Part shown: in pieces, positions 44,728 through 53,498 of the stretch | Layout of the letters: each line of letters begins with the position of its first letter | Numbering within the stretch: position 1 is the first letter of the stretch | Assembly: GCF_016807185.1 (NCBI RefSeq) | Contig: NZ_JAEVYN010000002.1 | Location: forward strand, 2,455,367-2,519,366 | Direction: 5' to 3' | DNA: 64,000 nt | Source: Leptolyngbya sp. Cla-17 | Lineage (GTDB): Bacteria > Cyanobacteriota > Cyanobacteriia > Leptolyngbyales > Leptolyngbyaceae | Position numbers and translations under genes: made by a program | The notes under the pieces: model-generated | Seen by the model: only the letters and a program-made list of their open reading frames with translations | Told to the model about the DNA's origin: nothing | Database searches by the model: none

Positions 44728-44813
44728 GCATAATGATGCGTTTGAGCGGCTGCAAACAACTTTCGCAATATACCAAAATCTTTTGGCAATCCGCTCCAAG
44801 CGAATTGTTCGAC
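44728..44813 (-). other. attC-like recombination site 5, behind bla
   Basis: On the minus strand it starts GTCGAACAATTCGCTTGGAG and ends CCGCTCAAACGCATCATTATGC. The arms pair as CGCTTGGAGCGG/CCGCTCAAACG with one or two bulges, and the site aligns well with attC-like site 1. The end ATTATGC departs from GTTRRRY, so the site is degenerate or wrongly identified. Confidence 0.45.
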
Positions 44814-44818
44814 CACGA

Positions 44819-44863
44819 CATCAAACAGTGCTGCGCTCTTCATGACCGCAGCACTGTTTGATG
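44819..44863 (-). terminator. Strong terminator of bla
   Basis: CATCAAACAGTGCTGCG (44819-44835) and CGCAGCACTGTTTGATG (44847-44863) form a perfect 17-bp stem with an 11-base loop, two bases past the bla stop codon. Confidence 0.8.
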
Positions 44864-44864
44864 C

Positions 44865-45833
44865 CTATTTGCTCCATTCATTCCATACTGTTTGCGTCAC
44901 CTTTGCTATCACTGCCTCACGGGTTGCATCGTCAGCCGTCGAATCTGAAACAAAGACTGCGATCGCCAAATGTTGCCCATTCGGAAGCGTCACGAGTCCC
45001 ACATCATTGGTTGCAGCTGTCACTCCATTGACCGTAGATGAGGTACCAGTTTTGTGTGCTACAACCGTCCCCTTGGGCAACAGTCCTTTAAGGCGCTTTG
45101 GACCTGTGGTTGTCTCTGTCAGCCATCGCCGTAATAACGCTTGACTAGCGTTTGAAAGCCCTTTTCCCTCCTGCAAGGTGCGTAATAGCACGACCATTGC
45201 GTTAGGCGTGGCAGCGTTACGATACTGCACTGCGGGGTCTTGCCCTAGCTCCTTCTCTGTGTTTGCCACAACAATATCGTTTATGCCAAGCCCCCGCAAA
45301 TACTGGGTGACCAGCTTGGGTTCACCAACGAGTCGTAGCAGCACATCACAAGCGGTATTATCACTTTCAGAAACCATATACTTCAAGAGTGCAGCCAGGG
45401 TTAATTCCACTCCTTGCGAACTCTCGTCTAGAATCCGACTACCCTGAACGATGTCGCTGGTCTCAACCCGAATTTTTTGATCTAGCTTGAGTTTTCCTTG
45501 ATCGACTTGAGCCAGCACAGCCATCGCGATCGGAAACTTGTAAACGCTTTGCATTGGAAAGCGCTGATTCCCATTTAGAGATACTGATGCTCCGGTTTCT
45601 ACCACGGTGCCGCTCACCCCAACGCGCCCTTGAGCCGCACGAGCGATCTGTTCAATGCGATCGCGTAAATCGTTTTCTTGATTAGTGTTGGAGGCTACGA
45701 CCTCTTTGGGTGCATCTGCTTGTCTGTCATGGTTGTCCGCTCTGTTGCTGAAGTTATTGTTCATGCAGCCAACAGTCAATACAGACAGGCAGAATATGGA
45801 AAGCCACAGTTTTTTAAAGGTTGTTTGGATCAT
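44865..45833 (-). CDS. bla: Class A beta-lactamase, predicted lipoprotein
   Basis: Class A enzymes hydrolyse beta-lactams with an active-site serine. The 322-residue protein has a signal peptide with lipobox LTVGC (Cys23), so it is probably anchored to a membrane. Motifs: S-x-x-K as SVYK at 96-99, SDN at 157-159, a candidate general-base glutamate near 193 (NTEKELGQD), and HKTGT at 260-264. The VQGSRILDESSQGVELTLAALL segment recalls the PER-like A2 subclass. A linker rich in Asn and Asp follows the lipobox. A strong terminator follows, then an attC-like site. It may be cassette-borne, but the gene is not GC-rich. Its spectrum cannot be read from sequence. Confidence 0.93.
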   Translation of the reverse strand: MIQTTFKKLWLSIFCLSVLTVGCMNNNFSNRADNHDRQADAPKEVVASNTNQENDLRDRIEQIARAAQGRVGVSGTVVETGASVSLNGNQRFPMQSVYKFPIAMAVLAQVDQGKLKLDQKIRVETSDIVQGSRILDESSQGVELTLAALLKYMVSESDNTACDVLLRLVGEPKLVTQYLRGLGINDIVVANTEKELGQDPAVQYRNAATPNAMVVLLRTLQEGKGLSNASQALLRRWLTETTTGPKRLKGLLPKGTVVAHKTGTSSTVNGVTAATNDVGLVTLPNGQHLAIAVFVSDSTADDATREAVIAKVTQTVWNEWSK

Positions 45834-45988
45834 AAAATCTGAATTGAAGCCGTGAACGACCTAGAGCTACACTCGCTAATTGTGAGATTTCGGATTCCGG
45901 GAGATTTGATTAGATTTTGTGTTTAGGACTGGCAGAGAACCTCTAAAATACTCCCTAGCGACGCATCAGTTTTTGCACCGCACCCTTC

Positions 45989-46909
45989 TTATCCTCGTCT
46001 CACCGTCCCTCGGATCTGGTCACGGAACCATGCTTGTCCAGCATCACTTTCGATCCGAGGATGCCAGATCATGGTGTAGGGGAAGTCACCAATCTCTTGA
46101 GGGGGCAATACTTGCCGAAGGTTTGCCAATTTTGAGAGTTCGAGTGCGACACGCATGGGGACGGTGAATATCAGGTCGGTGCCCACAATATTGAGCGCGG
46201 TTGCCATGAAGTAGGGTGACTGGAACACAATATCTCTTGCCTTTCCCAGATCAGCCAGCGGACGATCGATCATTGTTTGCTGTCCTTCTGCAACGGCAAC
46301 GATCGCATGGGGACGACGCAGGTATTCGTCCAAAGAAAAACGCTTGTCTTTAAATGGGTTGTCTGCACTGATTAGGCAGATAAACTGCTCCTGGTACAGC
46401 ACTTCCACCTTTAATCCCTTGGGCGGGGTTGGGACGCTGCCCACCCCGAGCGCCAAATCACAGCGTCCCGTTTCTATGTGACGGTAACTCTCTGGTGTCC
46501 AGCCAACGACCTCAACGCGAACGCCGGGAGCAAGCTTGCGGCAGAGTCGTACCGTACCGCTGACGATTACGGCGACTGCGTAGTCGGTGCCGGTAACGCG
46601 GAAGTATTGCTGCGAAATAGCAGGATTGAAGTCGTTGCTTCCGATCGCCGCGTTGAGGCGAGGCAGGAGCGCTTCTAATTCTTGCAGCAAGCGATCGCCA
46701 CGGGGCGTTCGTTCGTACCCCACGCCGCTACGGACGAGCAGGTCATCGCCGAGCGCCGTCCGCAACCGACCCAGCACCCGGCTCATCGCGGGCTGACTGA
46801 GCGAGATGCGGACGGCGGCACGAGTAATGTGTTTCTCCTCCAGAAGGGCTTGTAACGCCAGAAGCTGGTTCAGGTCGATGCGGGAGAGGTTAGGGAACTT
46901 TTGAGTCAT
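45989..46909 (-). CDS. LysR-family regulator (NodD/NahR-like)
   Basis: The 306-residue protein starts with NLSRIDLNQLLALQALLEEK, then HITRAAVRISLSQPAMSRVL and GRLRTALGDDLLVRSG, the LysR helix-turn-helix in the NodD/NahR/LinR-like form. An effector domain follows. It is divergent from an aldo/keto reductase gene with 172 bases between, so it probably controls that gene. Its inducer is unknown, though this subgroup often senses aromatic compounds. Confidence 0.92.
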   Translation of the reverse strand: MTQKFPNLSRIDLNQLLALQALLEEKHITRAAVRISLSQPAMSRVLGRLRTALGDDLLVRSGVGYERTPRGDRLLQELEALLPRLNAAIGSNDFNPAISQQYFRVTGTDYAVAVIVSGTVRLCRKLAPGVRVEVVGWTPESYRHIETGRCDLALGVGSVPTPPKGLKVEVLYQEQFICLISADNPFKDKRFSLDEYLRRPHAIVAVAEGQQTMIDRPLADLGKARDIVFQSPYFMATALNIVGTDLIFTVPMRVALELSKLANLRQVLPPQEIGDFPYTMIWHPRIESDAGQAWFRDQIRGTVRRG

Positions 46910-47081
46910 AACCTCATCATATTGTTATTGATATAATCCCTATGCCAAATATGCATTGGACGCATTATGAACAGCGTGTGATGATTGACCTAGTTGCATT
47001 CGTGTTTGCCATTAATGAAGGATTTCATGCATTCATCAGCGACGATTCAAACTTCAGCGATGTTTTTTACGGTAATGAGTT

Positions 47082-48212
47082 ATGACCAACAGCAACCCGA
47101 AAGATGATGCAAGACCCAATCACAATGATTGCCGTTCAGCAAGGAGGCGAAAGGTTTCCCGTCGGTCTGCGCTGGGATTGTTAGGACTTGGTGCTACCGC
47201 TGCCTTAACACCCACTTTTTTGAAGATGGCTCAGGCACAGAATCAACCGCTGCCGTCGCAACCTGCTTTAACTCAGCCAGCGCCGATCATCACGAAAGAA
47301 ATCCCGCGCACAAAGGAGAAACTGCCTGCAATCGGTCTGGGCACGTTTATGACCTTTGATGCTTTGTCTAATCAGCCACGCGATCGTCTTCAGCAAGTGA
47401 TGCGCCGCTTTTGGGATGCAGGCGGGCGAGTGGTTGATACCTCACTGCTCTACGGGATGTCGGAAGTGAACGTGGGCGAGTTTGCCAGAACACTCGGCTT
47501 GACCGATGCTTTGTTTATTACTAACAAAACCTGGGCAACAGGTGAGTATCTGGGCGATCGCAGCCAAGTTCAGCGTCAGTTAGAACAATCACTGAAGCGC
47601 TTGTTCCGCGATCGTATTGATGTCATGCAAGTTCATAGCTTGGTGAATGTAGACGCGATTTTACCCCTACTAAAGGCATGGAAAGCAGAAGGTAGAATTC
47701 GCTACGTGGGCGTTACCCATCACGATCCGTTGTATTTTGCTGCGCTTGAAAGGTGGATCGAGAACGGCGATCTGGACTTTGTTCAACTGCGCTACTCAAT
47801 TCGTCAGCGTGGAGTGGAAGACAGAATTCTTCCGGCGGCGGCGGCGCGAGGAACAGCCGTCTTAGCTAACATGCCCTTCGAGAAAGCCCGTCTTTTTGCC
47901 TTGGTCAAGGGGCAACCACTACCCGATTTTGCCAGCGATTTTGGCTGCGAGAACTGGGCACAGTTTTTTCTCAAGTATGTGATTTCTCACTCGGCTCTAA
48001 CCTGTGCGATTCCCGCAACCACAAACCCCGATCACGTTGTTGAGAATATGGGAGCACTAAGAGGATCGCTACCTGATGCTTCGATGCGCGCCCGGATGGT
48101 GAAACACATGGAAAGTCTTCCCGGTTTTGACAACCTTCTCCAAACGCCCTGGTACCCAGGCAAGCATTTTAGCGGGTTGGTTCGCCTGCCAAAGCCACGT
48201 CCAATCGGTTGA
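47082..48212 (+). CDS. Aldo/keto reductase with Tat signal
   Basis: The N-terminus RRRKVSRRSALGLLGLGATA is a twin-arginine signal followed by AQAQN, so the protein is exported folded. The aldo/keto reductase barrel follows: GLGTFM, VVDTSLLYG (catalytic Asp and Tyr), FITNKTWA (Lys), VMQVHSL (His) and TCAIPATTNPDH (cofactor loop). Total length is 376 residues. Aldo/keto reductases reduce carbonyls with NADPH; the substrate is unknown. It is divergent from a LysR regulator and is followed after 15 bases by a tiny secreted-peptide frame. Confidence 0.92.
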   Translation: MTNSNPKDDARPNHNDCRSARRRKVSRRSALGLLGLGATAALTPTFLKMAQAQNQPLPSQPALTQPAPIITKEIPRTKEKLPAIGLGTFMTFDALSNQPRDRLQQVMRRFWDAGGRVVDTSLLYGMSEVNVGEFARTLGLTDALFITNKTWATGEYLGDRSQVQRQLEQSLKRLFRDRIDVMQVHSLVNVDAILPLLKAWKAEGRIRYVGVTHHDPLYFAALERWIENGDLDFVQLRYSIRQRGVEDRILPAAAARGTAVLANMPFEKARLFALVKGQPLPDFASDFGCENWAQFFLKYVISHSALTCAIPATTNPDHVVENMGALRGSLPDASMRARMVKHMESLPGFDNLLQTPWYPGKHFSGLVRLPKPRPIG

Positions 48213-48227
48213 GATGGAGTATAGATT

Positions 48228-48329
48228 ATGCTACCTAGCTATCTGCTTTCCCTGTTTGTTTTGACCTTTTCGGTGAGTGCGCTAGGGTCGCCGGTACTCA
48301 GTCAAGCGCCAAGTCAGTTGCCCTATTGA
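48228..48329 (+). CDS. 33-residue signal-peptide frame, probably a truncated gene
   Basis: ATG 48228 lies 15 bases after the reductase stop and follows GGAG. The product (MLPSYLLSLFVLTFSVSALG, then SPVLSQAPSQLPY) is a clear Sec signal peptide with only a few residues after it. It is likely the start of an exported protein whose body has been lost, since the following 300 bases do not continue it. Co-transcription with the reductase is likely. Confidence 0.45.
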   Translation: MLPSYLLSLFVLTFSVSALGSPVLSQAPSQLPY

Positions 48330-48712
48330 ACTGAGGCTGCACCCGCAACGGTCGCTCGGCAAGAGCTTTATCCAAATCACTTGTATAACGAAACAACAGC
48401 ACAGGGCACTCTTCAAGAGTGCACCTACAACAACTCTTGAAGAGTAAACGTAATATTGCTTGGACACCTTCAATATCACGCTTCGGAAGGACGAATTGGT
48501 AGAGGGGGTTCAGACTGGCGAAGCTGTTATTTACCGTCATCAAACCGCTGAAACCAAGTAACGGCGACAATCTTAGAAAACAAGACTTGTAAGATGCTGC
48601 TTAGGCTGGAGAAAAGGAAAATTTCGCCCACTAAGAACGGTTGCGAATCCTTAACGTACGATTTTTCCCGAAGTCTGAAGTGCCCCCTTTAATAACGATC
48701 AGGGGTCTCGCT
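48330..48712. other. Intergenic stretch with paired 13-mers
   Basis: ACTCTTCAAGAGT (48408-48420) and ACTCTTGAAGAGT (48433-48445) are each nearly palindromic and are reverse complements of one another, so they can form one hairpin or two. Minus-strand frames here (48298-48570) are not recognisable proteins. Confidence 0.45.
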
Positions 48713-48865
48713 ATGTCTTTCACATTTGATGATTTAGAACGTCTGGCAGAAGAGGAATTTGAGCTTTCACCAGGGATGGCACTGACAGCGCAACAACAAC
48801 AATTTCAGTCAGTACCTTTGGCAGAAATCCTGGTTCTGTTAGACTCAGACATCAGCAGTCTATAA
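48713..48865 (+). CDS. 50-residue acidic protein, unrecognised
   Basis: ATG 48713 follows CAGGGG at good spacing. The frame is open upstream to 48641, but that part looks unrelated. MSFTFDDLERLAEEEFELSP, then GMALTAQQQQFQSVPLAEIL, is acidic and helical with a hydrophobic end (VLLDSDISSL). Similar short acidic frames occur before various cyanobacterial genes, but I cannot name a family. It stands alone before the rhomboid gene. Confidence 0.5.
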   Translation: MSFTFDDLERLAEEEFELSPGMALTAQQQQFQSVPLAEILVLLDSDISSL

Positions 48866-49032
48866 AGCGCTCCAGCCCTACTTAACCGCAACTCTGCAGG
48901 AGAGCTCTAAGCAAGACACTGAATTTTATGCTTCATTAGTGTAGGAGCGCTGCTCTTACTTACCACGTTCTGTTCAACCCAAAGTTACAGCAGATAGCCT
49001 AAACTCATTACAGAGCGTGATGTTCGCCATTG

Positions 49033-49623
49033 ATGCCATTTTCTCTTACTGCTAGTAACGTTGCAACTCAAGCCAAAATCATTGGTGTCTTGATTACGAT
49101 CATTTGGATGCTAGAGATTGTGGATCAATTGTTGTTACAGCACCGCCTAAATCGTCTGGGTATTGTGCCCCGTACTCAAATTGGACTACGGGGCATTTTG
49201 TTTGCTCCACTGCTGCATGGCACCTGGAATCACCTGATTGCCAATACGTTACCTTTCGCTGTGCTCGGCTGGTTTACGCTGCTGCACGGTGTCACAGAAT
49301 TCACGGTCGCCACGGCTGTGATTTGGCTCGTCAGTGGTTTAGGCATTTGGCTCTTTGCAGCACCTAACACGATTCACATTGGCGCTAGCGGCATCATTTT
49401 TGGCTATTTCGGCTTTTTGCTGTCCCGGAGCTACTTTGAGCAAGAGCTGTTCTCTGCCGCCGTTTCAGTCGTGATAGCTTTGCTCTACGGTCCACTCATT
49501 TGGGGCGTTTTACCCTCACGACGACGCGGCATCTCTTGGCAAGGACATCTATTTGGCTTTGTGGGCGGCATCTTTACGGCACGTTATTTACCGGAGTTGA
49601 GGCAGTTGTTTGAGCTGCTTTGA
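49033..49623 (+). CDS. Rhomboid-family intramembrane serine protease
   Basis: Rhomboids cut transmembrane segments inside the membrane with a Ser-His dyad. The 196-residue protein has six hydrophobic segments. Its landmarks are HGTWNHLIANTLP (the HxxxN loop), the catalytic serine in IGASGIIFGY and the catalytic histidine in WQGHLFGFVGG. ATG 49033 is used; the TTG just upstream is less likely. It is followed by two terminator-like hairpins. The substrate is unknown. Confidence 0.92.
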   Translation: MPFSLTASNVATQAKIIGVLITIIWMLEIVDQLLLQHRLNRLGIVPRTQIGLRGILFAPLLHGTWNHLIANTLPFAVLGWFTLLHGVTEFTVATAVIWLVSGLGIWLFAAPNTIHIGASGIIFGYFGFLLSRSYFEQELFSAAVSVVIALLYGPLIWGVLPSRRRGISWQGHLFGFVGGIFTARYLPELRQLFELL

Positions 49624-49747
49624 GATCGCCCAAGATTATGTATATCTACGTCCCAAACGGTGATGTAGAAATGGAAAGCAATAACTTAGTTGGGGCAGCA
49701 GCTCAAAACCTCTTCAGCTAAGCAGTTTCACGGGTTTTATCGTCTTG

Positions 49748-49800
49748 AATCGCCAAGAAATATTTCTTGGCGATTGAAAGCCTTTCACTGAAAGGCTTTC
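49748..49800. terminator. Two adjacent hairpins after the rhomboid gene
   Basis: A perfect 28-bp palindrome (arm AATCGCCAAGAAAT, 49748-49775) is followed at once by GAAAGCCTTTC-ACT-GAAAGGCTTTC (49776-49800). Together they form a strong bidirectional stop, about 125 bases after the rhomboid stop codon. Confidence 0.7.
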
Positions 49801-50162
49801 AGGGCTATTGCTTAGATGAGGGAGATGGTTCTTTTGTCGCAGGAACTTTGCAAAACTAGGCTCATTGACAGCACAAAACTAAGTGCTTTAGTACAAACGG
49901 AGTACGCTATTCATAGGCTTCACTGCCATTCAGTGCTTCCTGGGGTGGAGCCGACATATGCGCCTTTGCGTAGCAACGGAATAATTCCCAACGCTAAGCT
50001 CAAAATGCTGAATTTGGCTTAGACCTCTAAGGTCGATCCACACGTCTAGAACACAACTTGGTAAAACATGGCTCATTCTTGGATTGATTTAAGATGCTGC
50101 TTCAGGCACTGGTTTCTAAGAGTGTAATGCTGGGTAAAAGCTGTATGTAGTCCACAAGCCTT
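49801..50162. other. Intergenic stretch with element-end fragments
   Basis: GATCCACACGTCTAGAACA (about 50034-50052) matches the outer end of the IS1 remnant at 5473-5490. GGGGTGGAGCCGACATATGC (about 49943) resembles the end of the 179-bp MITE. A 68-codon frame at 49816 has no support. Confidence 0.45.
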
Positions 50163-51638
50163 TTACTTGAAGCTGCGGTTTCCTAATGCTTGAGCTAAGC
50201 AGGCAATACCTGCTGAGATTTGCTCTTCGTTTAGATCTCCATAACCAAAAATGAATTCTCCTTGATCGTCAGGACTGAAATAGTGAGGTTGAGCAGACAT
50301 GAGTCCCACTCCAACCTGGACGGCACGTTCAATCACCTCCGCATCGCTCCAAGGTGTGTGCAGCTTGACCATGACATGAATGCCTGCTGTCTCGCCAAAA
50401 ATGTCCACGAGATCGCCAAAATGACTCTTTAAAGCTTGCACCAATGTTTGCCGGAGTTGGTCGTAGTGCGATCGCATTTTGCGGATATGACTTTCCAGAT
50501 GACCAGCCTCAATAAACTCGGTCAAAACCTGCTGTTCGAGGGTGGGGAGTTGGCGATCACTCAACCATTTTGCCTGAGCCAACAGCGGCACAAGCGGTTG
50601 AGGAACGACTAAATAACCCATTCGCAGAGAGGGAAACAAGACTTTGGAGAACGTGCCGACGTAGATCACAGAGTGGTGGCAATCAAGTCCTTGTAAAGCC
50701 GGAATGGGACGCTCTCCATAGCGGTACTCACTATCGTAGTCATCTTCCAAAATTAGAGCCTTGGTCTGCTGTGCCCATGCCAGCAGTTCCAATCGACGTG
50801 CCAGTGACAGGATCGCTCCAGTGGGAAACTGGTGGGAAGGGGTGACATAAACTAACCGCAGGGAGTCCGAAGCGAGATCGGTTAACTTTTCTACGATTAA
50901 ACCAGACTCATCAACGGGCACTGGAAATAGTTTTGCCTGGTGGCTCAGAAAGACACGGCGGGCACTCAAATAACCCGGATCTTCGATCGCAATCCCATCT
51001 CCTGGATTGATCAATAATCGCATCACCAGATCGAGTGCCTGTTGGGTGCCATTAGTCATGATGATCTGCTCCGGGTCACACTGCACCGCTCGCGCCCGTC
51101 CTAAGTAACGAGCGATCGCTTGGCGTAAAGGTCGATACCCTTGAAAATCTGTGGTGTAGTCCAACCAGTCCGAAGCCGCCATGCAATAGCGCGACAGCAA
51201 TTTGCGCCAGAGGGCAATGGGAAAATGCTGAAGTGCGGGTTGTCCATAGCGGAAGCTGATAGGCAAATCTAAGCTGGGTTGTAGCGTGAAAGGGGTTTGG
51301 CTCAGGCAGTCGCCATAGTGCGAGAGTTGAATCGGCAAGGGAGTTGAGTTTGGTTCTACTGCCATTGAATCGGAATGCAGCAGGTCATCGGGGAGTTGAG
51401 CACAAACGTAAGTGCCAGAGCCGGCGATCGTTTCTAGATAGCCTTCACTCAGTAACTGGTCGTAACTCTGAGTTACCGTTGTGCGCGAAATTCCTAACGA
51501 TTTTGCCATCGATCGCGTCGATGGCACTTTCTGTCGAGGCAGTAATCGTCCACTCAGAATGACCTGCCGCAGTTCTTCGTACAGTTGCTGGTGTAGCGGC
51601 AGAGAGGAGTGGCGATCGAAGGTAATGGCTAAGTCCAT
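50163..51638 (-). CDS. MocR/PdxR-type regulator (GntR HTH fused to aminotransferase fold)
   Basis: MocR proteins are PLP-binding regulators. The N-terminal GntR winged helix (LPLHQQLYEELRQVILSGRL, KVPSTRSMAKSLGISRTTVT) is followed by a fold-type I aminotransferase domain with TNGTQQALDLVM, DDYDSEYRYGERPIPALQ and the PLP-lysine segment YVGTFSKVLFPSLRMGY. ATG 51638 (MDLAITF) is preferred over 51668. The length of about 491 residues is typical. It stands near, on the opposite strand, an acetyltransferase/PNPOx-like/EamA operon, a common MocR target arrangement. Confidence 0.92.
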   Translation of the reverse strand: MDLAITFDRHSSLPLHQQLYEELRQVILSGRLLPRQKVPSTRSMAKSLGISRTTVTQSYDQLLSEGYLETIAGSGTYVCAQLPDDLLHSDSMAVEPNSTPLPIQLSHYGDCLSQTPFTLQPSLDLPISFRYGQPALQHFPIALWRKLLSRYCMAASDWLDYTTDFQGYRPLRQAIARYLGRARAVQCDPEQIIMTNGTQQALDLVMRLLINPGDGIAIEDPGYLSARRVFLSHQAKLFPVPVDESGLIVEKLTDLASDSLRLVYVTPSHQFPTGAILSLARRLELLAWAQQTKALILEDDYDSEYRYGERPIPALQGLDCHHSVIYVGTFSKVLFPSLRMGYLVVPQPLVPLLAQAKWLSDRQLPTLEQQVLTEFIEAGHLESHIRKMRSHYDQLRQTLVQALKSHFGDLVDIFGETAGIHVMVKLHTPWSDAEVIERAVQVGVGLMSAQPHYFSPDDQGEFIFGYGDLNEEQISAGIACLAQALGNRSFK

Positions 51639-51682
51639 ATAAATTTTACGCATCGACCGCATGTGCAAAATTAGTCAGGACA

Positions 51683-52186
51683 TTACAATAAGACATCACG
51701 TATTTGAACCATTGTGCGTATTGCAATGTGACATACAGTCTCACGCAAGTAGATTTTATTATTTTGAATACTTACACCCATAAGTTGGCTTTGAGAATTA
51801 ATAGCAAATTGCCTGTTTTGAGTATTTTTAATTAAAGTTATATCGCCATCTCCGTGAGTAAATGCAACCCTGATTCCCCACAATGCTTGAGCCCTTTCTT
51901 TCAAAGTTGAATTTGACGGCGGCATGATACAAGTATCCCAATTTGGATCATCATCGACTGGAAGTGCTTCTATAACATTCCTGGTAAATGATGCATTTCC
52001 ATTCACAACTTGTTGTCTAGCCTCCTCACAAGCTGTTAACCATGTTATGAACATTCCAATAACCCTCGAAACCGTCTCTTCTGGTGGATCATCAGAATAT
52101 CCATAATTTGATACTCTATGCTCAGCTATTTCGATAGCTGTCATTATATTATTTGCTCTAATTTCAAAATCTGACATTCTACTCAT
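51683..52186 (-). CDS. Hypothetical protein
   Basis: The 167-residue protein (FEIRANNIMTAIEIAEHRVS, TWLTACEEARQQVVN, LWGIRVAFTHGDGDITLI) is soluble-looking, helix-rich in the first half and strand-rich in the second. No family is recognised. It lies 44 bases upstream of the MocR start on the same strand. Its AT-rich composition differs from both neighbours, suggesting an independent insertion between the regulator and its target operon. Confidence 0.65.
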   Translation of the reverse strand: MSRMSDFEIRANNIMTAIEIAEHRVSNYGYSDDPPEETVSRVIGMFITWLTACEEARQQVVNGNASFTRNVIEALPVDDDPNWDTCIMPPSNSTLKERAQALWGIRVAFTHGDGDITLIKNTQNRQFAINSQSQLMGVSIQNNKIYLRETVCHIAIRTMVQIRDVLL

Positions 52187-52308
52187 ACGTACTCAGTTCT
52201 CCATAGCATTTAACTACTAGTGGACTGGTATTAAAGCATGAAATTGGCTATTGTAAGAGTCCAATCCATTGGCTAGGCTCAGGATAGCAAAATTCAAGCC
52301 ACGTCATC

Positions 52309-52803
52309 ATGTTGACGCAACCACTCATTCAAACTAGAGCAGCAACGCCTGAAGAGGATGGTCTGATCGCTCGTCATTTTTATCAAATGTGGTTGGACAA
52401 TCAGATTGCAGAGTCAGCCATTGCGATCGATTGGTTAGAGCTTACTCTAAAATTTATCGACCAGGCTCGTCAGAGTCTAAACTACCAGGCATTTGTGGCG
52501 GAAGTAGAGGGAGAGGTGGTTGGCTCTGCCGGATGCCAGCGATTTGCGGGACTCTATCCCAATATTATGCAAGCCACTGAACGCTGCGATGGCTACATCT
52601 GGGGTGTTTATGTAGAGCCTGCCTATCGAGGTCGAGGGATTGCCACTCAATTAACACAACAGACGATCGCCTACCTCAAAGCGATCGGTTGTACCCATGC
52701 GGTTCTCAATGCCTCCCCATCTGGTAAGCCTGTTTATTCTCGTTTGGGATTTGTAGACGGCAACTTGATGCGACTTGATTTACAACTACAACTAGCACCA
52801 TGA
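52309..52803 (+). CDS. GNAT-family N-acetyltransferase
   Basis: The 164-residue protein has the acetyl-CoA fold: EVVGSAGCQRF, GVYVEPAYRGRGIATQLTQQ (motif A with RGRGIA) and LNASPSGKPVYSRLGF. It begins a three-gene operon, overlapping the next gene by ATGA. With the downstream genes and the nearby MocR regulator it forms a PLP-related or amine-handling cluster; the acceptor substrate is unknown. Confidence 0.9.
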   Translation: MLTQPLIQTRAATPEEDGLIARHFYQMWLDNQIAESAIAIDWLELTLKFIDQARQSLNYQAFVAEVEGEVVGSAGCQRFAGLYPNIMQATERCDGYIWGVYVEPAYRGRGIATQLTQQTIAYLKAIGCTHAVLNASPSGKPVYSRLGFVDGNLMRLDLQLQLAP

Positions 52804-53498
52804 ATTCATCAGATTTAGTCATACAGTCAGACTCGTTAGCAACCACGCAACGTACTCAAATCAAACGCTTGCCTCAACGCGGTGACTATGATCGCACGCT
52901 GATCCATCAAATTCTAGATGCGGGTTTAGTGTGTCATGTGGGATTTGTCGTCGAGGCTCAACCTTTCGTGATTCCCACTGCTTACGGCAGAGTCGGCGAT
53001 CGCCTCTACATTCATGGTTCTCCTGCCAGTCGAATGCTGCGGACGCTGAGGGAAAGTGTTGAAGTGTGCGTGACAGTGACGTTGCTGGATGGATTAGTGC
53101 TGGCGCGATCGGCATTTCATCACTCGATGAATTACCGCTCTGTGGTGATCTTCGGCAAGGCAGAGATCGTCGAAGATGCAACCGAAAAATTGGAGGCATT
53201 GAAAGCTTTTACAGAGCATGTGATTCCGGGTCGCTGGGTAGAGGTGCGTCCGCCCACTCCTCAGGAGCTTGCCGCAACCCTAGTCCTCACGCTTCCGCTC
53301 AACGAAGCCTCTGCCAAAGTGAGAACGGGTCCGCCTAAAGATGATGCAGCCGATTATGAGTTGCCGATTTGGGCAGGAGAGCTACCTTTGCGCCTGACTC
53401 CTTTGGTCCCTGTTCCCGATCCTCAGTTGCCGCCAGATATGCAATTGCCGACCTCGGTGCAGCAGTACAGCCAGGGTCTTGCAGAGGCTACGGCATGA
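52800..53498 (+). CDS. Pyridoxamine 5'-phosphate oxidase-like flavoprotein
   Basis: The split-barrel FMN-binding pattern is seen: GLVCHVGFVVEAQPFVIPTA, RLYIHGSPASRML, ALVLARSAFHHSMNYRSV-type strand and GKAEIVEDATEKLEAL. The 232-residue protein belongs to the family that contains Nim-type and PNPOx-like proteins. It overlaps both neighbours by ATGA, so all three genes are translated as a unit. MocR regulation, if real, would fit a role near vitamin B6 or amine metabolism. Confidence 0.88.
   Translation: MNSSDLVIQSDSLATTQRTQIKRLPQRGDYDRTLIHQILDAGLVCHVGFVVEAQPFVIPTAYGRVGDRLYIHGSPASRMLRTLRESVEVCVTVTLLDGLVLARSAFHHSMNYRSVVIFGKAEIVEDATEKLEALKAFTEHVIPGRWVEVRPPTPQELAATLVLTLPLNEASAKVRTGPPKDDAADYELPIWAGELPLRLTPLVPVPDPQLPPDMQLPTSVQQYSQGLAEATA

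Noticed and set aside
48298..48570. A 90-residue minus-strand protein
   Set aside because: No recognisable family; it overlaps the end of the signal-peptide frame and the paired 13-mers.
49816..50022. A 68-residue plus-strand protein
   Set aside because: Overlaps MITE-like and IS1-like end fragments, has no ribosome-binding site and ends at the IS1 end.
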